Below, one piece after another: positions 47,440 through 60,800 of a DNA stretch of 64,000 nucleotides. This DNA is from Neoceratodus forsteri (taxonomy: Eukaryota > Chordata > Ceratodontiformes > Ceratodontidae): contig CM057451.1 in the NCBI GenBank assembly GCA_016271365.2, forward strand, positions 372,765,501 to 372,829,500, in the 5' to 3' direction. The translations under genes and the position numbers were made by a program. A model generated the notes under the pieces. That model had not been told where the DNA came from and ran no database searches. It was given only the letters and a program-made list of their open reading frames with translations. Each line of letters opens with the position of its first letter. The first letter of the stretch is position 1.

Positions 47440-49400
47440 AAAGGAACATTTTCAGAGCATTTTGAGGACCAGGCAATGTCAACTGAGGTTTACACTTGTT
47501 GGCAGGTGGTCTGAGTGTTGGGACGTGACCTGTAGGGGCGGCCCCTAGCAGAACCCCTGTAGGCCGGTTTTGCTTTTGGACAGTACAGGGTACGGACCAA
47601 CTGAAAGGTAGACCAGAGTCCTGTAAATCCTTTAACATTCCTTGGGTCTGTGGACCAAAAAGCTGATCACCCTTAAAGGGAACATTAAGGACAGAATGAT
47701 GCATGTCTTGTGAAAATCCTGGCACTCTTAACCAGGCATGACATCTCAGACAAACTCCTGCAGGAAATGTACAGGCCACAGTGTCAACGGCATCACAGGT
47801 TGCCCTGAGCAGGTGGCAGCAAACAGCCACAGCAGTAGACATTTTGGCCATCAGATCCTCCTGGGTAGAGCCCACATGGAGGGACTGGACCGTTGCCTGG
47901 GAGGCTTTTAGGATTTCCTCCTGATATTTCAGGATATGACTCATGTAATTAAGTATACGGAGAGACATAGTAGCCAAGGCATAAACTAGTTTACCCATAA
48001 CATCAAATTTCTTGGATTTCTTATCCAGGGGCTGAGCACTCAGGAGGTCTAGAGGACCTATTGTGAGTGGCATTAATCACCACAGAATCTGCCTGAGGTG
48101 GAGACAAAGTAGGGGTGGTCAACTGGAGCTTGATAAAGCCCATCAGCCTTACGAAGATTGGAGGGAATTTTAAAGGGTTGTTTTCAAGCAGCCCAAATAG
48201 CCTCTACAAAGGCGTCCACCAAAGGGGGGTTGGGAACAACCAGAGTGGGGCATACCAGTACACCCAAATACTAAGCAAACTTCTTTCTCTAAGCATGTTG
48301 GTCAGTACCCTGGAACCCAAATGTTTTCTGGAGATGAATCATACTGTCCGAAAACGTGGGATCATCAGGTGGAGAACATTGTACATCATTGGTAGGGTCA
48401 CCCTGCACCAACGAGGCTGCTGAGGAGAACTGTGGGGAGTCCTGCATGTCCATTCCTTCATCCGCATCCAGGTCAGCCAGATTCCAGTCTTGCAGGAAAG
48501 GGTCATCCATGTCCACATCCGGAGTAGGAAATTCCAGGGAGACGGGAAGAGCTGGCCATCCTCTGGGTCAAAGAAGGCTGAGAGGGAGGAGAGACCGTAG
48601 CCAACCCTTCTTTAGGGGGGCAAGGGGTCTTTGTAAGGGCCAGGATAGTATTTACTAAGTCCTGGACATCAATCGTGGCCATCTGCCAGCAGAAATAGCC
48701 GGGGTAAAATGGACTGAATAGGAACCACTGACAGGATTAAAGACGGCAGTGGAACAAATTGAGCAACTATCGACATGGGGCGTGTACAAGACCACAGAAT
48801 CGTCGACGAGGGCACTAGCATATAGCCCCGTGAGGTTAGGCCGGTCGTTGAGAGAATCAATGGGCCAGAAGCCATCGTCAACAGACGCTGGCTAGAAACC
48901 ATGGAGGGGGGGAAGCAGTGATAGAAGCTGCAAATTCACCCTGGAACTCGCCATCAAAGGAGGAGCTGTCAACGAGGGAAGAGAGGAGCCCACAAACGTC
49001 GGTGTAGAAGGCGATGTTATAATGGCACTGTTCTCAGTACTTAGCTTTTTTGTAGTCATCAGGGTACTCGTCAACGACGAGGGTGCAGCAGAAACGTGCT
49101 TCATTTTGCTGGCATGTTACTTAACAGGACCCTGTCTTGTCAACAAGGAAGGTTCATCCACAGAGCAGTGAGACCCCAAGGAGGATGCTGAAGACTCCCT
49201 GGCCTTGGACCGTTGCTGCTGCTCCAGAAGGGTAACCATTTTGCTCCATGACAAACTAACAAAGCTGTTGAAATCTTCGACATTTTGTGGCCCTGTTGAA
49301 CTGGTTACAGATAATGCAATCCCTGGTGTCATGTTCAGGACCAAGGCACCAAATACAGATGTCATGGAGGTCCTCTGCAGCAATTCTGTGACCACAGGTA
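47399..49400 (-). pseudogene. E3 gag-like protein
   Basis: The N-terminal knuckle ICIWCLGPEHDTRDCIICNQ lies near 49240-49370. An acidic block follows (WNLADLDADEGMDMQD at 48430-48490). A 224-codon open frame (47399-48073) then covers the globular part: KKSKKFDVMGKLVYALATMS, ILNYMSHILKYQEEIL, GVCLRCHAWLRVPGF and LNVPFKGDQLFGPQTQG. Regions equivalent to the last part are present in E1 and E2. Breaks occur upstream of 48073. Confidence 0.75.
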
Positions 49401-49524
49401 CACTTTCAGAATCAGGGCTCCAGTAACATCAGTAGATGAACCCATTTAGAATGAACATTTGGTCAGTAGAACTCTTTGTCGATGACTGGTAAGCAGAGCT
49501 CCGAAGGAGGACTATTGTTGCATG

Positions 49525-49715
49525 CAGGTCGCAGTTGAAAAGAACCAAGGAGTAGCTGGGACGTCCCCCCTTTTATACGTGCCATACTGACACCACATAG
49601 TAACATTAGTGGAGGTCCCACGGTCGACTGCTGAGAAGTCATCCAGAGGAAATGATGCCTGCAGCTGATATCCCATGTGTTATGACCTGCTGCATGAGAC
49701 TGACTCGAAGAAGAT
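49525..49715 (-). promoter_or_regulatory. E3 right inverted terminal repeat with TATA box
   Basis: On the minus strand, 49568-49576 reads TATAAAAGG within CACGTATAAAAGGGGGG, the clearest TATA box of the DIRS set. It lies upstream of gag and about 140 bp inside the element end. The left repeat has the equivalent GCATAAAAGGG at 44121-44131 on the plus strand. Confidence 0.65.
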
Positions 49716-50602
49716 CTCAGAGCGCACCAAACATGCTCAACTGAAAAAATGCCACCAAAAAGGCACAAATAGCCTTACTTCACTATAAGTGAGCCCGTAT
49801 ATTCCACAAATGATCCCTTTATTACCATTCTGCAAAAGCCCTCAGGATTCTTTTCAGATATTTGCCTATGTGGGACCCACTGACCTATGGGGGCATAGAA
49901 AGTAGGGAAGGGTTAAATGGAAAACAAAGTCATAATTTCCAGCTGAGCCCATATTCTTAAGGCAGCAGTGGAAAACCATCAGAACAGTGAGCCAGATTGC
50001 CAAGGTAGAAGAAAAGGTGGGTCAGATTGAAAACTGTGACATGTGTCACAATCCTTCACTCAAAAATGAACATTGAAAAGGGACTGTATTGTAGCTCCAT
50101 GGAGCTGGAAACTTGATCCCTTCCACTTAAAAATTCAGAGCTCACTAAGGTGGGCCATCATTCTACTACGCATCTGGAAAGCGCTGCAGCCTCTTGCCAT
50201 TAGTCTCGATGGAGGCATACTGTCATGTACGTTTTTATTTATACTCAAGAATGACGTTTGTGTAAAATCAAAGCCATGGCTCATTAGTTGAGAATACGGT
50301 CAGAGTCTCAATACAAGGTCAGCAGCAAGGACTCTAGCAAGGGGAACAGAAAACACTTACCCAACCTAAAAGGTGAAGAAATTTCTCTCACATCCTATCC
50401 TACAACTACAGTAAATGTACACTCTTACCCTAGCATTTGACAAAGTACCCACTATGAAAGATAATGGATTCATAATACTATTGGTGCCTTCGTGATCTGA
50501 AGTACTCAGATTTACCAAAATATATTTTCCATACCTTCTTTAACAAAGTAAATTGCCTGTTGAAGTTGTCTGGAGTAATGATACTAGTACCCAACTTTCA
50601 GG
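49716..50602. other. Unassigned DNA
   Basis: No gene is supported. The flank right of E3 (CTCAGAGCGCACCAAAC) does not show LINE coding text, so the partner of the fragment at 43825-43952 is missing or non-coding. Confidence 0.4.
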
Positions 50603-50671
50603 AGGCAGTCTGGTCCAATGGTTTGAGTAAGGAATTCTGAACCTAAAGATCCTAGTTCGAATCCCTGGACA
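50603..50671 (+). repeat. tRNA-derived SINE head or tRNA pseudogene
   Basis: GCAGTCTGGTCCAATGG followed at tRNA-like spacing by AGTTCGAATCCCTGG gives a good B box and a loose A box. The acceptor stem does not pair and no anticodon arm is convincing. It ends shortly before the L1-A target duplication. Confidence 0.55.
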
Positions 50672-50709
50672 CATGATTTTACTTCAAAGAGCTAAAATGC
50701 TCCCCCTTC

Positions 50710-53700
50710 TTGAATGACGCTATAGTTTCAGTCATCCCTAAGTCAGGCAAGGACCCCACCCTATGTTCATCCTACAGGATCATATCCATTCTAAATACAG
50801 ACTATAAAATTTTCTCCTCTATTTTAGCTAGATGGCTTATGCAATTTGCCCCTAATATAATTCACATGGACCAATGTGGATTTATCCTGGGCAGAGAAGC
50901 CCAGGACAATATTCGATCATATACTTAATTGAACATATCCAAAACCAGCAATACCCAGCCTTACTTTTAAATTTAGATGCCGAAAAGGCATTCGATATGG
51001 TGTCCTTGAGCTTTCTTCGTGGGGTCCTTGCCTCCTTTGGCTTCCCGGAACAGTTTACAGATATAATTTTCAAATTTTACAGAACCACAAGGGGCTATAT
51101 AAGATCTAATTACCATATATCGGAGGGCTTCCCCCTACATAAGGGTACTCGTCAGGGGTGTCCCATATCCACCCTACTTTTCGCCTTCTATATAGAACCC
51201 CTTGCACAATAATTTATAAGTCTCTCACCAAATATACAGGGTATCCAACTGGCAGGCATGGACCACAAGTTAGCACTGTTTGCGGACGATATTCTGGTCT
51301 ACATAACTAACCCAGACTCTTCGATGCCTGAGCTGCTCCAGAAAATCAGTAACTTCTCTAAATTAGTCCAGTTACACCCTCAAAGTCAATAAATCAGAAG
51401 CTCTACCCTTTAACTATAATCCTACCTCACTACTCACGAAGCAATTTAAAATCAAGTGGGACCTTCAGGCTCTTAAATATTTAGGGATCAGAATCAGTAA
51501 GGACCTAACTCAGTTACATTCTGCCAACTACACACCCCTAACAACAACCCTAAAGCAGGCTATGAGGAGATGGAATCTCCTTCCCAAGTCTTTCTTCTCT
51601 TTAAAGATGAATGCCCTTCCCAGACTCTTGAATCTTTTCCAATGTGTGCCTTGCACAGTATCTCCTGAAAAAATGTAATCATGGCAAAGAACATTTAATG
51701 CCTTCCAATGGAATTATAAAAAAAAAAAAATAAACATGGGTTAGCCAATATGAATTATTCCATCCGAAGGGGTTGGGGGCGGTCTCTACCTTCCCTTCCA
51801 TGCTACTGGGCAGCCTCACAAATAAGACTGGCACTGCTGTGCGGGAACAGAAATCATCAGGCTTACTGGAAATCTATAGACTTGGCTAGTTCCTTTCCTT
51901 TCCCATTGCCGGCCAGCCTCTTCACACCACCATTATTAAGACAGGCTAAACAACTGCTCCCAGGAGCTAGTGTAACTATATTGGAGGGGTGGCAAAGGGG
52001 TACACCGAATAAAGCTGTTTATCAACACCTCTTAAGTACCAATTGTTTCTGGAGACCCCACAGTTTATCCCCAAACAATATCGACCTTGGTATAAAGGGC
52101 AAGCTGCCCAAGGAATGGTAACCTCATGGCAACTGCTTCGAGGGAACACGGTGTTCAGCTTTGAGGAGGCCCCAAAGGTTATTTCTACGGACAGAAAAAG
52201 ACAGGCTCTACTATTATCAAATCAGAGATTTCACTAACAAGCATTTAAAAATGAAAAGATCTGCAACACAGATATGGGAGGACACCACCCCATATACCCA
52301 AATCTGGAAATCCCAACAGGGGGAGAAAGCTATTTCCATAATATACAGTGCTTTCAGAAAGTATTCACCCCCCTTGGATTTTGTCACATTTTGTTGTGTT
52401 ACTACCAGAATTTTCAATGCATTGAAATTATTTTTCCCCCTTGATTCACTCAGCATGCTCAACAATTTAAAGGGGTATAAAAAATTGTACCGTGTAACAA
52501 ACATTTATGAAACATTAAAAACTGAAATATCTTGTTTACTTAAGTATTCACCCCCTTAGTCAATACTTTGTAGAAGCGCTTTTGGCAGCAATTACAGCTT
52601 TGAGTCTTCTTGGGTAGGTCTGTATCAGCTTTGCACATCTGGATTTGGGGACGTTCGACCATTCCTCCTTGCAGATTTGCTCTAGGAAGAGTCTGAGTGT
52701 TTCCGTAATCTTTCCATTTCCTAATGATGGACTTAATTGTGCTCCTGGGAACTTTCAACACCCTAGAAATGTTTTTATACCTCTCCCCAGATCTATGCCT
52801 CCTCACAATTCTATCACAGAGTTCTATGGACAGCTCCTTGGTCTTCATGGTAGAGTTTCTGTTCTGACATGCACTGTCAACAGTGGGACCTTATATAGAC
52901 AGGTGTATTTCCTCTGAAATCATGTCAATCATTTGAACTGACCACAGGTGGACTCCATTCAAGTTTTAGAGTGATCTCACAAGGAAACTGGATGCACCCG
53001 AGCTCAATTTGGTGTGTCATAGCAAAGGGGGTGAATACTTATCAACTCAAGACATTTCTTGTTTTTATTTTAAATTACGTGTACACAAAATTACAGAAGT
53101 TTCATTCCACTTTGACATTAGAGTAATTTGTATAGACACGTGAGACAAAAATCCCATATAAATGTATTTTAATTTAAGTTTGCAACATCACAAAATGTGA
53201 CAAAATCCAATGGGGATGAATACTTTCTGAAGGCACCGTATAAATCATTAATACACCTCCTTACTCACCATACAGAACAAGTAAAAGGGAGTTGGGAAAA
53301 GAATCAAAACCTGATCATAAACACAAATGATTTGATCGAGGAGTGGAGTGTGGTCCACATCATTTCCTACATGGAGGGAATTCATGTGGAAAGTCAATTA
53401 GATTTTTTTCTTGTAGCCTTAATGGTGTCGCAGAGAAATCCAGGCACCCCCTCAAGCTGTTGGAGGAAGTGTTCAACCCTAAGAGCCTCCCATGTACATG
53501 TGTTCTATGACTGCCCTAGATTAAATAATTTCTGGAACATTGTCTCTCAACATACAACAAAAATATTGGACCTCCCACATGCCCTTATAGCGGTGAACTG
53601 CTTACGGGGCATCCCCCCAAGGGAGATTAGGGGGAAGGAATCCATCTACCTATGGTCAATTCTATTATGTGCAGCATATAAATCTATAACCAAAAAATGG

Positions 53701-53850
53701 TTGCAAGAAGACCCTCCTGTGTTGTCCAACTGGAAGACAGTGGTGCTGAACATTCAACATAATGAGCTATTGTCTTTTGCTTTGCAAAACAGGATGGAGG
53801 TTTTTATCTTACGTTGGACAAGGTGGGAACTATATCAAGGACAGATATAA
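50710..53850 (+). pseudogene. L1-A ORF2 (reverse transcriptase, C-terminal domain)
   Basis: The RT part reads NDAIVSVIPKSGKDPT, LLNLDAEKAFDMVSLSFLRG (motif A), HKGTRQGCPISTLLFAFYIE (motif B) and LALFADDILVYIT (motif C). After the Tc1 insertion the C-terminal part has CWRKCSTLRASHVHVFYDCP, the L1 C-x3-C-x7-H-x4-C pattern, then LRGIPPREIRGKESIYLW. Stops and frameshifts are frequent. Confidence 0.85.
52346..53238 (-). mobile_element. Tc1/mariner element Tc1-B, internally deleted
   Basis: The ends CAGTGCTTTCAGAAAGTATTC and GAATACTTTCTGAAGGCACCG are inverted, flanked by TA at 52344-52345 and 53239-53240. On the minus strand, 52540-52848 encodes only the transposase N-terminus (ELSIELCDRIVRRHRSG, LKVPRSTIKSIIRKWKDYG). 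No DDE domain remains. At 0.89 kb it is a non-autonomous derivative. Confidence 0.93.
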
Positions 53851-54353
53851 CAAATAATCTTGGTGGAGACATATAGAGACAGAGCCTATCCTTCCACGGA
53901 TCTGTGTAACACATCCAATTCACTCAATTAAACCCTGATTTCCTTCTTACTTTAGAGTAAAAAGGGTAAAACACCCTTGCCATTTAATAGTTTTGCCCAT
54001 GATTTGTTTTCTATTAAACACATTTATTAAACTTATGTTTGATGGTTTCATCAACTTTCCATGAGTTGCTCTTATTAGTTCCTCTGTATCTCTTTTCTTT
54101 TCATTAGCCCAAAGTTAGTAGTATGTAGTAATTGGATGTTTTCTTAATTTTTTTGAATAAGTTTACAGTTATAACAACATGTATTAGTAATACTATTGTT
54201 TTAAATTGTATACATGGTTATACACATTCTGTGAAATCTGTTAGAATATTAATATGTCCAACATTTGTAATGTATAATTTACTTAAAGGAAGTATAAAAA
54301 AAAGAGCTAAAATGCAGTCTGAAATTAATACCTTTACATATTTAAAAGTAGTC

Positions 54354-54864
54354 AACTCGCAGAAGGCTAAGGCGCTGGCACCTTACCTCGAACTATGCCA
54401 GCAACCAGAGTTCAGGAACGGACTTGGGTGCCGGGGGTCGGCAGTGAGAGAAGAGGATTGAGCATCCGGAGGACTGTTCCCCCCTCCTGGGGTGGGTTAA
54501 GGAGATGCCTCACTCTGTAGTGGCCCCTAATGGAGACCAGGAGCACTACAGATGCGGCGCAACGAGGGAAGCCTGGAGGAAAAAACATGAAAATGGTGCC
54601 CCGATTGACTGGATGACGGCCACCTCCATGGAGCCCAGAACAAGCCGATCTGACCTCAGCAGCACCCAGGGCCAAGAAGGTTGGCCAGAAGGCACTTTCT
54701 CTCCAGAAAGAGAGAACCCACCCGAAGGGATACATTGGGTTACACTGGGCTGGCTGCAATATGAGGCCGGGGAGGTAGCAATGGGGTCCAGAGGGGAGGA
54801 CCCTTGGAAGCGGCCTGAAGGAGAGGCTGATCGGGACGCGGGGGTGGAGATAAACACAAAAAAA
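54354..54864 (+). mobile_element. tRNA-like SINE, copy 4
   Basis: TAAAAGTAGTC at 54343-54353 and 54865-54875 is the target duplication. The head has GAAGGCTAAGGCGCTGGCACC and CAGAGTTCAGGAACGGACTTG. The body has GGATTGAGCATCCGGAGGA, also in copy 2, and CCCTCCTGGGGTGGG, also in copy 1. The tail is AAACACAAAAAAA. It starts about 40 bp after L1-A ends. Confidence 0.88.
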
Positions 54865-55186
54865 TAAAAGTAGTCCACTGTTACTTCTTATACTTGTATA
54901 CGTGAACTTATACTTGGAATTTTAGCCATAGCAGTTGGCATAAACACCTATGTATATTCTATCTTAGATTCATTAGTAATAATCTTTTAGGTTTTCCCCA
55001 TTCATGTATTTGTCTTTTTTTTTTTTTTTTTTTAAACAATAGAGTTCTGACTTCCGGTAACATCACAACAACTAACGGCTGCATAGACATCTAGCTGCTA
55101 ATGACATCTTGATCAGAACCCCTGCAAAACACTTATTCTTCCGAGAAAATAAATCTGAAAACGTCAGGGGCTACTTAAAAGAACCC

Positions 55187-56230
55187 ATGGGGAAATCAGA
55201 TAAACTTAAAGCAGAAAAAGAGCCAGACCACAAAAGATTTGCAATGGATCCATGAGACTCCGAAGTCTCGTGTGCCTCCAGTTCAATGGCGTCAGTGAAG
55301 TAAGAACGCCGTTCACCTTCTAAACCCTACCACCAGAAAAGGAAGAAATCAGACACAATCCTAAAAGAATTAAGAGAGTTCCGCTCTGAAGTAGATGTGA
55401 AACTTACCAGCCTTGGAACAGAACTGGCAACTCTCACAAAGCGGGTTAATGAGGCAGACGAACAGCTCACCCTAACAGACCAATGCAAGGATCGTGCAGA
55501 GGCTACCATCCGAGGCATGCAGACAGAAATAGAAAAAATTCAGGACAGATAAGAGGATGATGAAATTCGGGCTCACCGTCAGAAGTTAAGAATTTACGGC
55601 ATCCCAGAAAAAGTGGAGGGACAGGACATGGAGGCATTTCTTTTACAACTACTCCTTCAGACCTTACAGTTGGACCAGAGCATGCAGATTGTCATAGAAT
55701 GGGCCCATCGCACCTTAGACCCCAGGCCATCAACTCCAAAGGCGAGACCACGCTCGATCATAGCGAGATTCTGGAATTATAAAGTAAAACAGGATCTACT
55801 GGCCAGGGCCTGGAGAATGAAAGACGTGAGATGGGGCACAGAAAGAATCTTTCAATAACTACTACCCCCTAAAACTATGAGGAAATAGAGGACATATACA
55901 GTATTCCTATCCTGCAGGCCCTGTGTAAGCAGCAAATTAAATTGCAAACACCATGCTCGGCTCATTTAGTGGCGTTTCTGCAGGTCGGTAGAACCACAGG
56001 AGTCAGCGACTGAGGCAGAAAAAGATCTGAAAGCAAAAAGACTGCTGCAGAGCCAAAAGAGAGGAGATAGACCGGGATCTTCCAAAAATACTGAACACTG
56101 GTCCGAAGTCGAAGGGAACAAAAAATTTACATGCAAAAGCTGCAAAACAGGACATCACAACAAGACTACATGAGCCACAGCCCATGAGGGACCAAGGAAC
56201 CACCACACTGCTGAACAGATGAGAGTTTGA
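55187..56230 (+). pseudogene. L1-B ORF1
   Basis: The start ATG at 55187 opens MGKSDKLKAEKEPDHKR. A coiled coil follows (LKELREFRSEVDVKLTSLGT, LATLTKRVNEADEQLTL). The RRM-like centre has LRIYGIPEKVEG, and the following domain has EWAHRTLDPRPSTPKARPRS, IIARFWNYKVKQDLLARAW. Near the end KKFTCKSCKTGHHNKTT resembles a CCHC-like knuckle. Several stops break it. Confidence 0.75.
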
Positions 56231-56234
56231 GCTG

Positions 56235-57800
56235 CAGTAATTTTTTTTCCGAATGACTCCACTGGCCCTAAAACAAAAAGACTGAACTTTTCCAGGAAAA
56301 TTTAAACTGAACATTGGGACTAAAACTGTACCTTATGAAACACTGAGGTGCATAGTAGTTATTTTGGTGCCCCTCTTTTTCCTCACATTCTTTATCACTC
56401 TTTCCTGATTTCGGCTCCCCCCTGAACACTCCAGGACAGAAATACCAGCTGAAAAAGGCACATGGTTGGATTACTCCTCCCCCCCCTTTTTTTTTTGTCT
56501 TTGATTTTTATCCGTAAACCGAAGACGCTTCAGGACAATGGTGGCAATCACTGCAGGTAGGTGGTGGGGATGTAGGGGTGAGGGGATGTAATCAACATGA
56601 GAGAGTCTGGGCAAACATGGTGGCCGCATGGCATGCAAGTTACTCAGCTGTGCCATTAAACAGTAATGCAAAGGAACTGCTAGGGTTAGAAAGGGAATGG
56701 CACATCTGGTAGAGGGAGCAGCATGTGAGTAGATTCGATGAAAAGGCCACTGCAGAGCACCAGCTAGTAAAACTCAGTTACTGTTGATATGTACGCCTCA
56801 AAGGGAGAGATCAACTTGTCTCTCTCCAGGCATCCTCTCCCCCAAGCACATGCATACAAGCCAGAAAGGAATGTAAGGTTAAACCTGTAAAAGTGCTGTT
56901 AATCATAACGATCATAAAGCTGTATTCAGCAAAGAGCTGAGAAAGGAATGGAGCTAGAAGAAGAGGGGAAGCGGGAGATATAGCACTCTGAATCGCATGC
57001 TGAGGCGATCTCCCAATGGGTGGCACTAAGAGAATGGGTCCGATGGGGAGGGGGGAAATACTCTGCAATGTCATAGAAGGTAATGCTATATGGTCAACAA
57101 CAACAACAACAAAAAGAGAGAGGAGGGAAACCAGATCTGGGAACAGAGGTAGTCCCTCAAAATATCTAAGCTTAATTAATATGGTCATTTTAATCTGCCT
57201 GAAGGTGCAACATGCAGTAAAAGACAGAGTGGGCAGTCCAGTAGGCAAAACAGTGCATCAACCTCCACAGCTGCAGATAAAATATGGATAAATTCACGTT
57301 TTAGACTGTTGCATAACCCCATATTTGCACTAGACATATAAGGGAGACAGTCGCTGGAGCAACCATTAACAACTTAGTGGTCGAAAGTCAGACCCTATCC
57401 TAAACCCCCCCATCTCCATTTCACCCAGTGACCATTGTGGTACCAATGGAGGCAGTTGCCTGCCAAGCACAAATCCTTCGTTCTCAGAACGTTCTGAATC
57501 AAAGGGCCCCCAGACAAAGGGAGCCCCTGCTTAGGAAGACTAACATGTTACTGTTTAATGTTGTGTATATAGTTATGGACCTGTTATGGTTGTTTGTTGG
57601 TTGTTGGTGGTGATATGTCTTAAACAAGTCTATGGAACCAAAGTACAAAGTGAAGATATCACTGACAGTGACACTAAGGGAATATAAGATCAGTGACAGA
57701 GGAGTGGAGAAACCTGATATTAGAGGAGAAATGTGATGGGAAGGTTGAGAAACGGAGGGTAACAAGGATGGATAAGCACAAGATGCAAAAGAAAACTAAC
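56235..57800. other. Region between L1-B ORF1 and ORF2
   Basis: This 1.5 kb gap is long for an L1 and shows no coding domain. It holds (CAA)n near 57097-57112, and pyrimidine-rich and purine-rich blocks. An unrecognised insertion within L1-B is likely, but I could not find a duplication. Confidence 0.4.
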
Positions 57801-57805
57801 CACGA

Positions 57806-60800
57806 TGGGGACTAGAACGACTATTTACTCTATGAATGTAAATGGGTTTAACTACTCTATTAAAAGATCAAGTGTTCTCCACAATAAGCAGGAAAAGACC
57901 TGACGTAATCCTGATTCAGGAATCACACCTGTCAAAGACAGAGACTGTTAAATATGGTGATGACAGGGTTCTCTCCTCCTCATATAAACATGGGAAAAGG
58001 AGAGGGGTTATAATTCTGATCAGTAGACAATTGTTTAAGGAAATCAAAAGTCATAAAAGACAAAGAGGGCTGTAGTGTGCTAGTGCAGGCAGAAACAGAG
58101 GGGAGGCCATTAACACTAGCCAGCATACACGTACCACCTTGTTCAGATACCCCATTTATCAGGAAAGTGCTGGATAAGGTGGTGGACAACACAGTTGGTA
58201 CATTAATCCTACCAGGGGATTGTAATATTCTTATGAATCCCTCTAAAGACAAGACGGCTTTGGGCTGCTTAAGATCCCCGGCATCACACACATTTTTTTT
58301 TTTTTTAGAAAATATATAACAGCTATGGGGTGGCAAGATGTGTGGAGATAAATGCACCCCAAAAAATCGGAATACACCCACTACTCTGCCCCACATACTA
58401 CATACAGTAGAATCGACTACATAGTTGTAAAACAAGAAGATATCCCCAGAGTGACATCCTGTGAAATAGGACTTATATCGTATTCCGACCATGCTCCAGT
58501 AAAAATGGGGATAGATCGGGAAGGGGGCAAGGAAAAAAAAACTCTGTGGAGAGTAGATTCCTTCTACCTCTGAGATGAGGAGTTTGTAGATATGGTTACA
58601 AACCAAAAATAAATGATACCCCTGAAACCCAGCCTGCTATACTATGGGACACAATTAAGGCAGTGTTGCGTGGACACCTGGTTACACGGCTCATAAATAT
58701 AAACAAAGACGGGCCCATGTCACAGAACTGAATGCTACGCTGTGGTTCCTCCAGCAACATCATCAACAGGGTACATTAGCAGATCCCAAACAAATAGATA
58801 ACATTAAAAAAAAACTTAGACGGCCTGGCCCTGGAGCAAACAGAGCTCTTACATATTTGAGGCAAAAATACTACAATGGCAGCCCAACAGTAGCATGCTT
58901 ATTGGCCCATACAGTACAGGGATATAGGAAACGAACAACAGTAAATAAGATTAGACACCCAACAACTAGACAACACCAGGATAAAATACACATAATAGCA
59001 GAAGCCTTCACAGAATATTACAATAAACTATCAAGAAGAATCTACCCCGCAGCCTGAGGCCTACAACTCCCAAAAGTAGGAGCACAGGCACAAGACATGG
59101 TGCAGTGCCCAATATCAGCACCACAGGTAGTGGCAGCTACAGGCCACCTAAAGACTGATAAGTGCCCAGGCCTGGATGGATTTACAGCAGAATTTATTTA
59201 AAAACACACAACTGAAATACAACCCCTATTGCTTAAATTCTCTAATAGGATATTAAAAATAACCTCCCAACCTGATGGAATCAGGCCACAATTCAGTAAT
59301 TCCAAAACCTGGAAAACCCACAGACAAATGCGAGTCATACAGACCCATTTCTGTACTAAATATCGACTAAAAAAATTTCACTACTATTACAGTTAAAACG
59401 ACTGGACAATATTTTGCCCCACATAATCCATCCGGACCAAACAGATTTTATAAAAGCTCGACAAACTATGCATAGCATCAAAAGATCCCTAGACATTATT
59501 CAGCATTTCACAACAATGAACACCCCATTGCTCGCCCTCAGCCTCGACATTGAGAAAGCGTTCAACAGGGTGTCCTGTTTTTTTGTTTTGTTTTTTTTTG
59601 TTTTTTTTTTTAAATGGGCCACCCTGCACCATTTTGCTTTCCCAGAGAAATTCCTTAAATTGATAACCCACCTCTATAAAACACCCACTGCACAGATTAA
59701 GAGTCAACGGTCACCTCCTTACCACATTCCAGCTTCAGAGAGGTACCAGACAAGGCTGTCCACCCTCGCCATTACTATTTGCCCTATATATATAGCGCCC
59801 CTAGACCAGGCCATACGTATACACCCACATAAGGGATACAGAGGATCAGAAAAAGAAGAACATTGTATATCCCGTTACGCAGATGACATTGTTACATCTA
59901 ACAAACCAGAGATAGATCTCCCCATAGTGTGGCAGATCATTAAAAATATGGTAGTTTACCGGGCTATAAACTTAATGAAAAGAAAACGGAAGCACTAGCC
60001 TTTCACTATACACCAGAAGAGACTCTAAAGACCCAATACTCATTTAAATGGTAATTAACACAGATAAAGTACCTAGGGGTAATACTTACCACAGAGGTGT
60101 CACACCTGTTTGAGGCCAATTTTGGACCACTGCAAAGGCAATTACAAAAAGACCAAGAGGCATGGACAATACTACCACTAACACTAGAAAGACGAGTTGC
60201 AGTGATTAAAATGGTAGTCCTCCACAGGTTCCTTTATCTGTTCCAGAGCCTAGTCATCCCCATTCCCACCGGTGCATGGACAAGGTGGAACAGATAAATA
60301 ACAGGGTTCCTAAGGCAGGGGCATAAGCCAAGAGTACCCCCTGCAACACTAACCAAACCTAAGAGACATGGGGGACTAGCACTCCCAAATCTGAGACTAT
60401 TATGAAGCTGCCTAACTGCAACCAGTAATGTGCTGGCTGAGAAACACTCCAGGACAACAACAGGCACAATTAGGATGTTCCTCCATAGATCCCCCCAGAA
60501 CTGGGATTGCTGGATACGAATGGATTACAGAGCATACATAAATGTACCTCTCCACTGATATACACCCCACTACAGATATGGAAAAAATGGGTACAGAAAT
60601 GTAAAACAGAAAGGGAGATGACGTGGCAGCTCTCGCTACACCTACACTCTGACTTCCTACCAGTAACTATGGATGTAGGCTACAAAACTTGGACATGTAA
60701 GGGAATTCACACCCCACTACAAATGAAGGGGGGGGGGTCAAACCCTTTCAAAGTTTAGTTCAGGAATATGGACTGACCAATAGGGAGCAGTTCCGCTACT

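Larger units (their letters stand above)
43953..49715 (-). mobile_element. DIRS-like retrotransposon E3
   Basis: This third DIRS copy is 5.76 kb. The left terminus is GTACGGTTGCATAAGAAC and the right terminus ACTCGAAGAAGAT. The inverted terminal repeats share GGTCATAACACA, GATGACTTCTCAGCAGTCGA and GGTGTCAGTATGGCACG. The gene order matches E1 and E2. The left flank is a LINE RT fragment; the right flank is not recognised. All genes are broken. Confidence 0.9.
50701..54300 (+). mobile_element. L1-A, 5'-truncated L1-like LINE
   Basis: A 15 bp target duplication, AAAGAGCTAAAATGC, lies at 50686-50700 and 54301-54315. The insert starts inside ORF2 and ends in a short A-rich tail (AAGTATAAAAAA). 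An internally deleted Tc1/mariner (52346-53238) interrupts it. The clean duplication shows target-primed insertion with 5' truncation. Confidence 0.9.

Noticed and set aside
50603..50671. A functional tRNA gene
   Set aside because: The B box is good, but the acceptor stem does not pair and no anticodon arm is clear.
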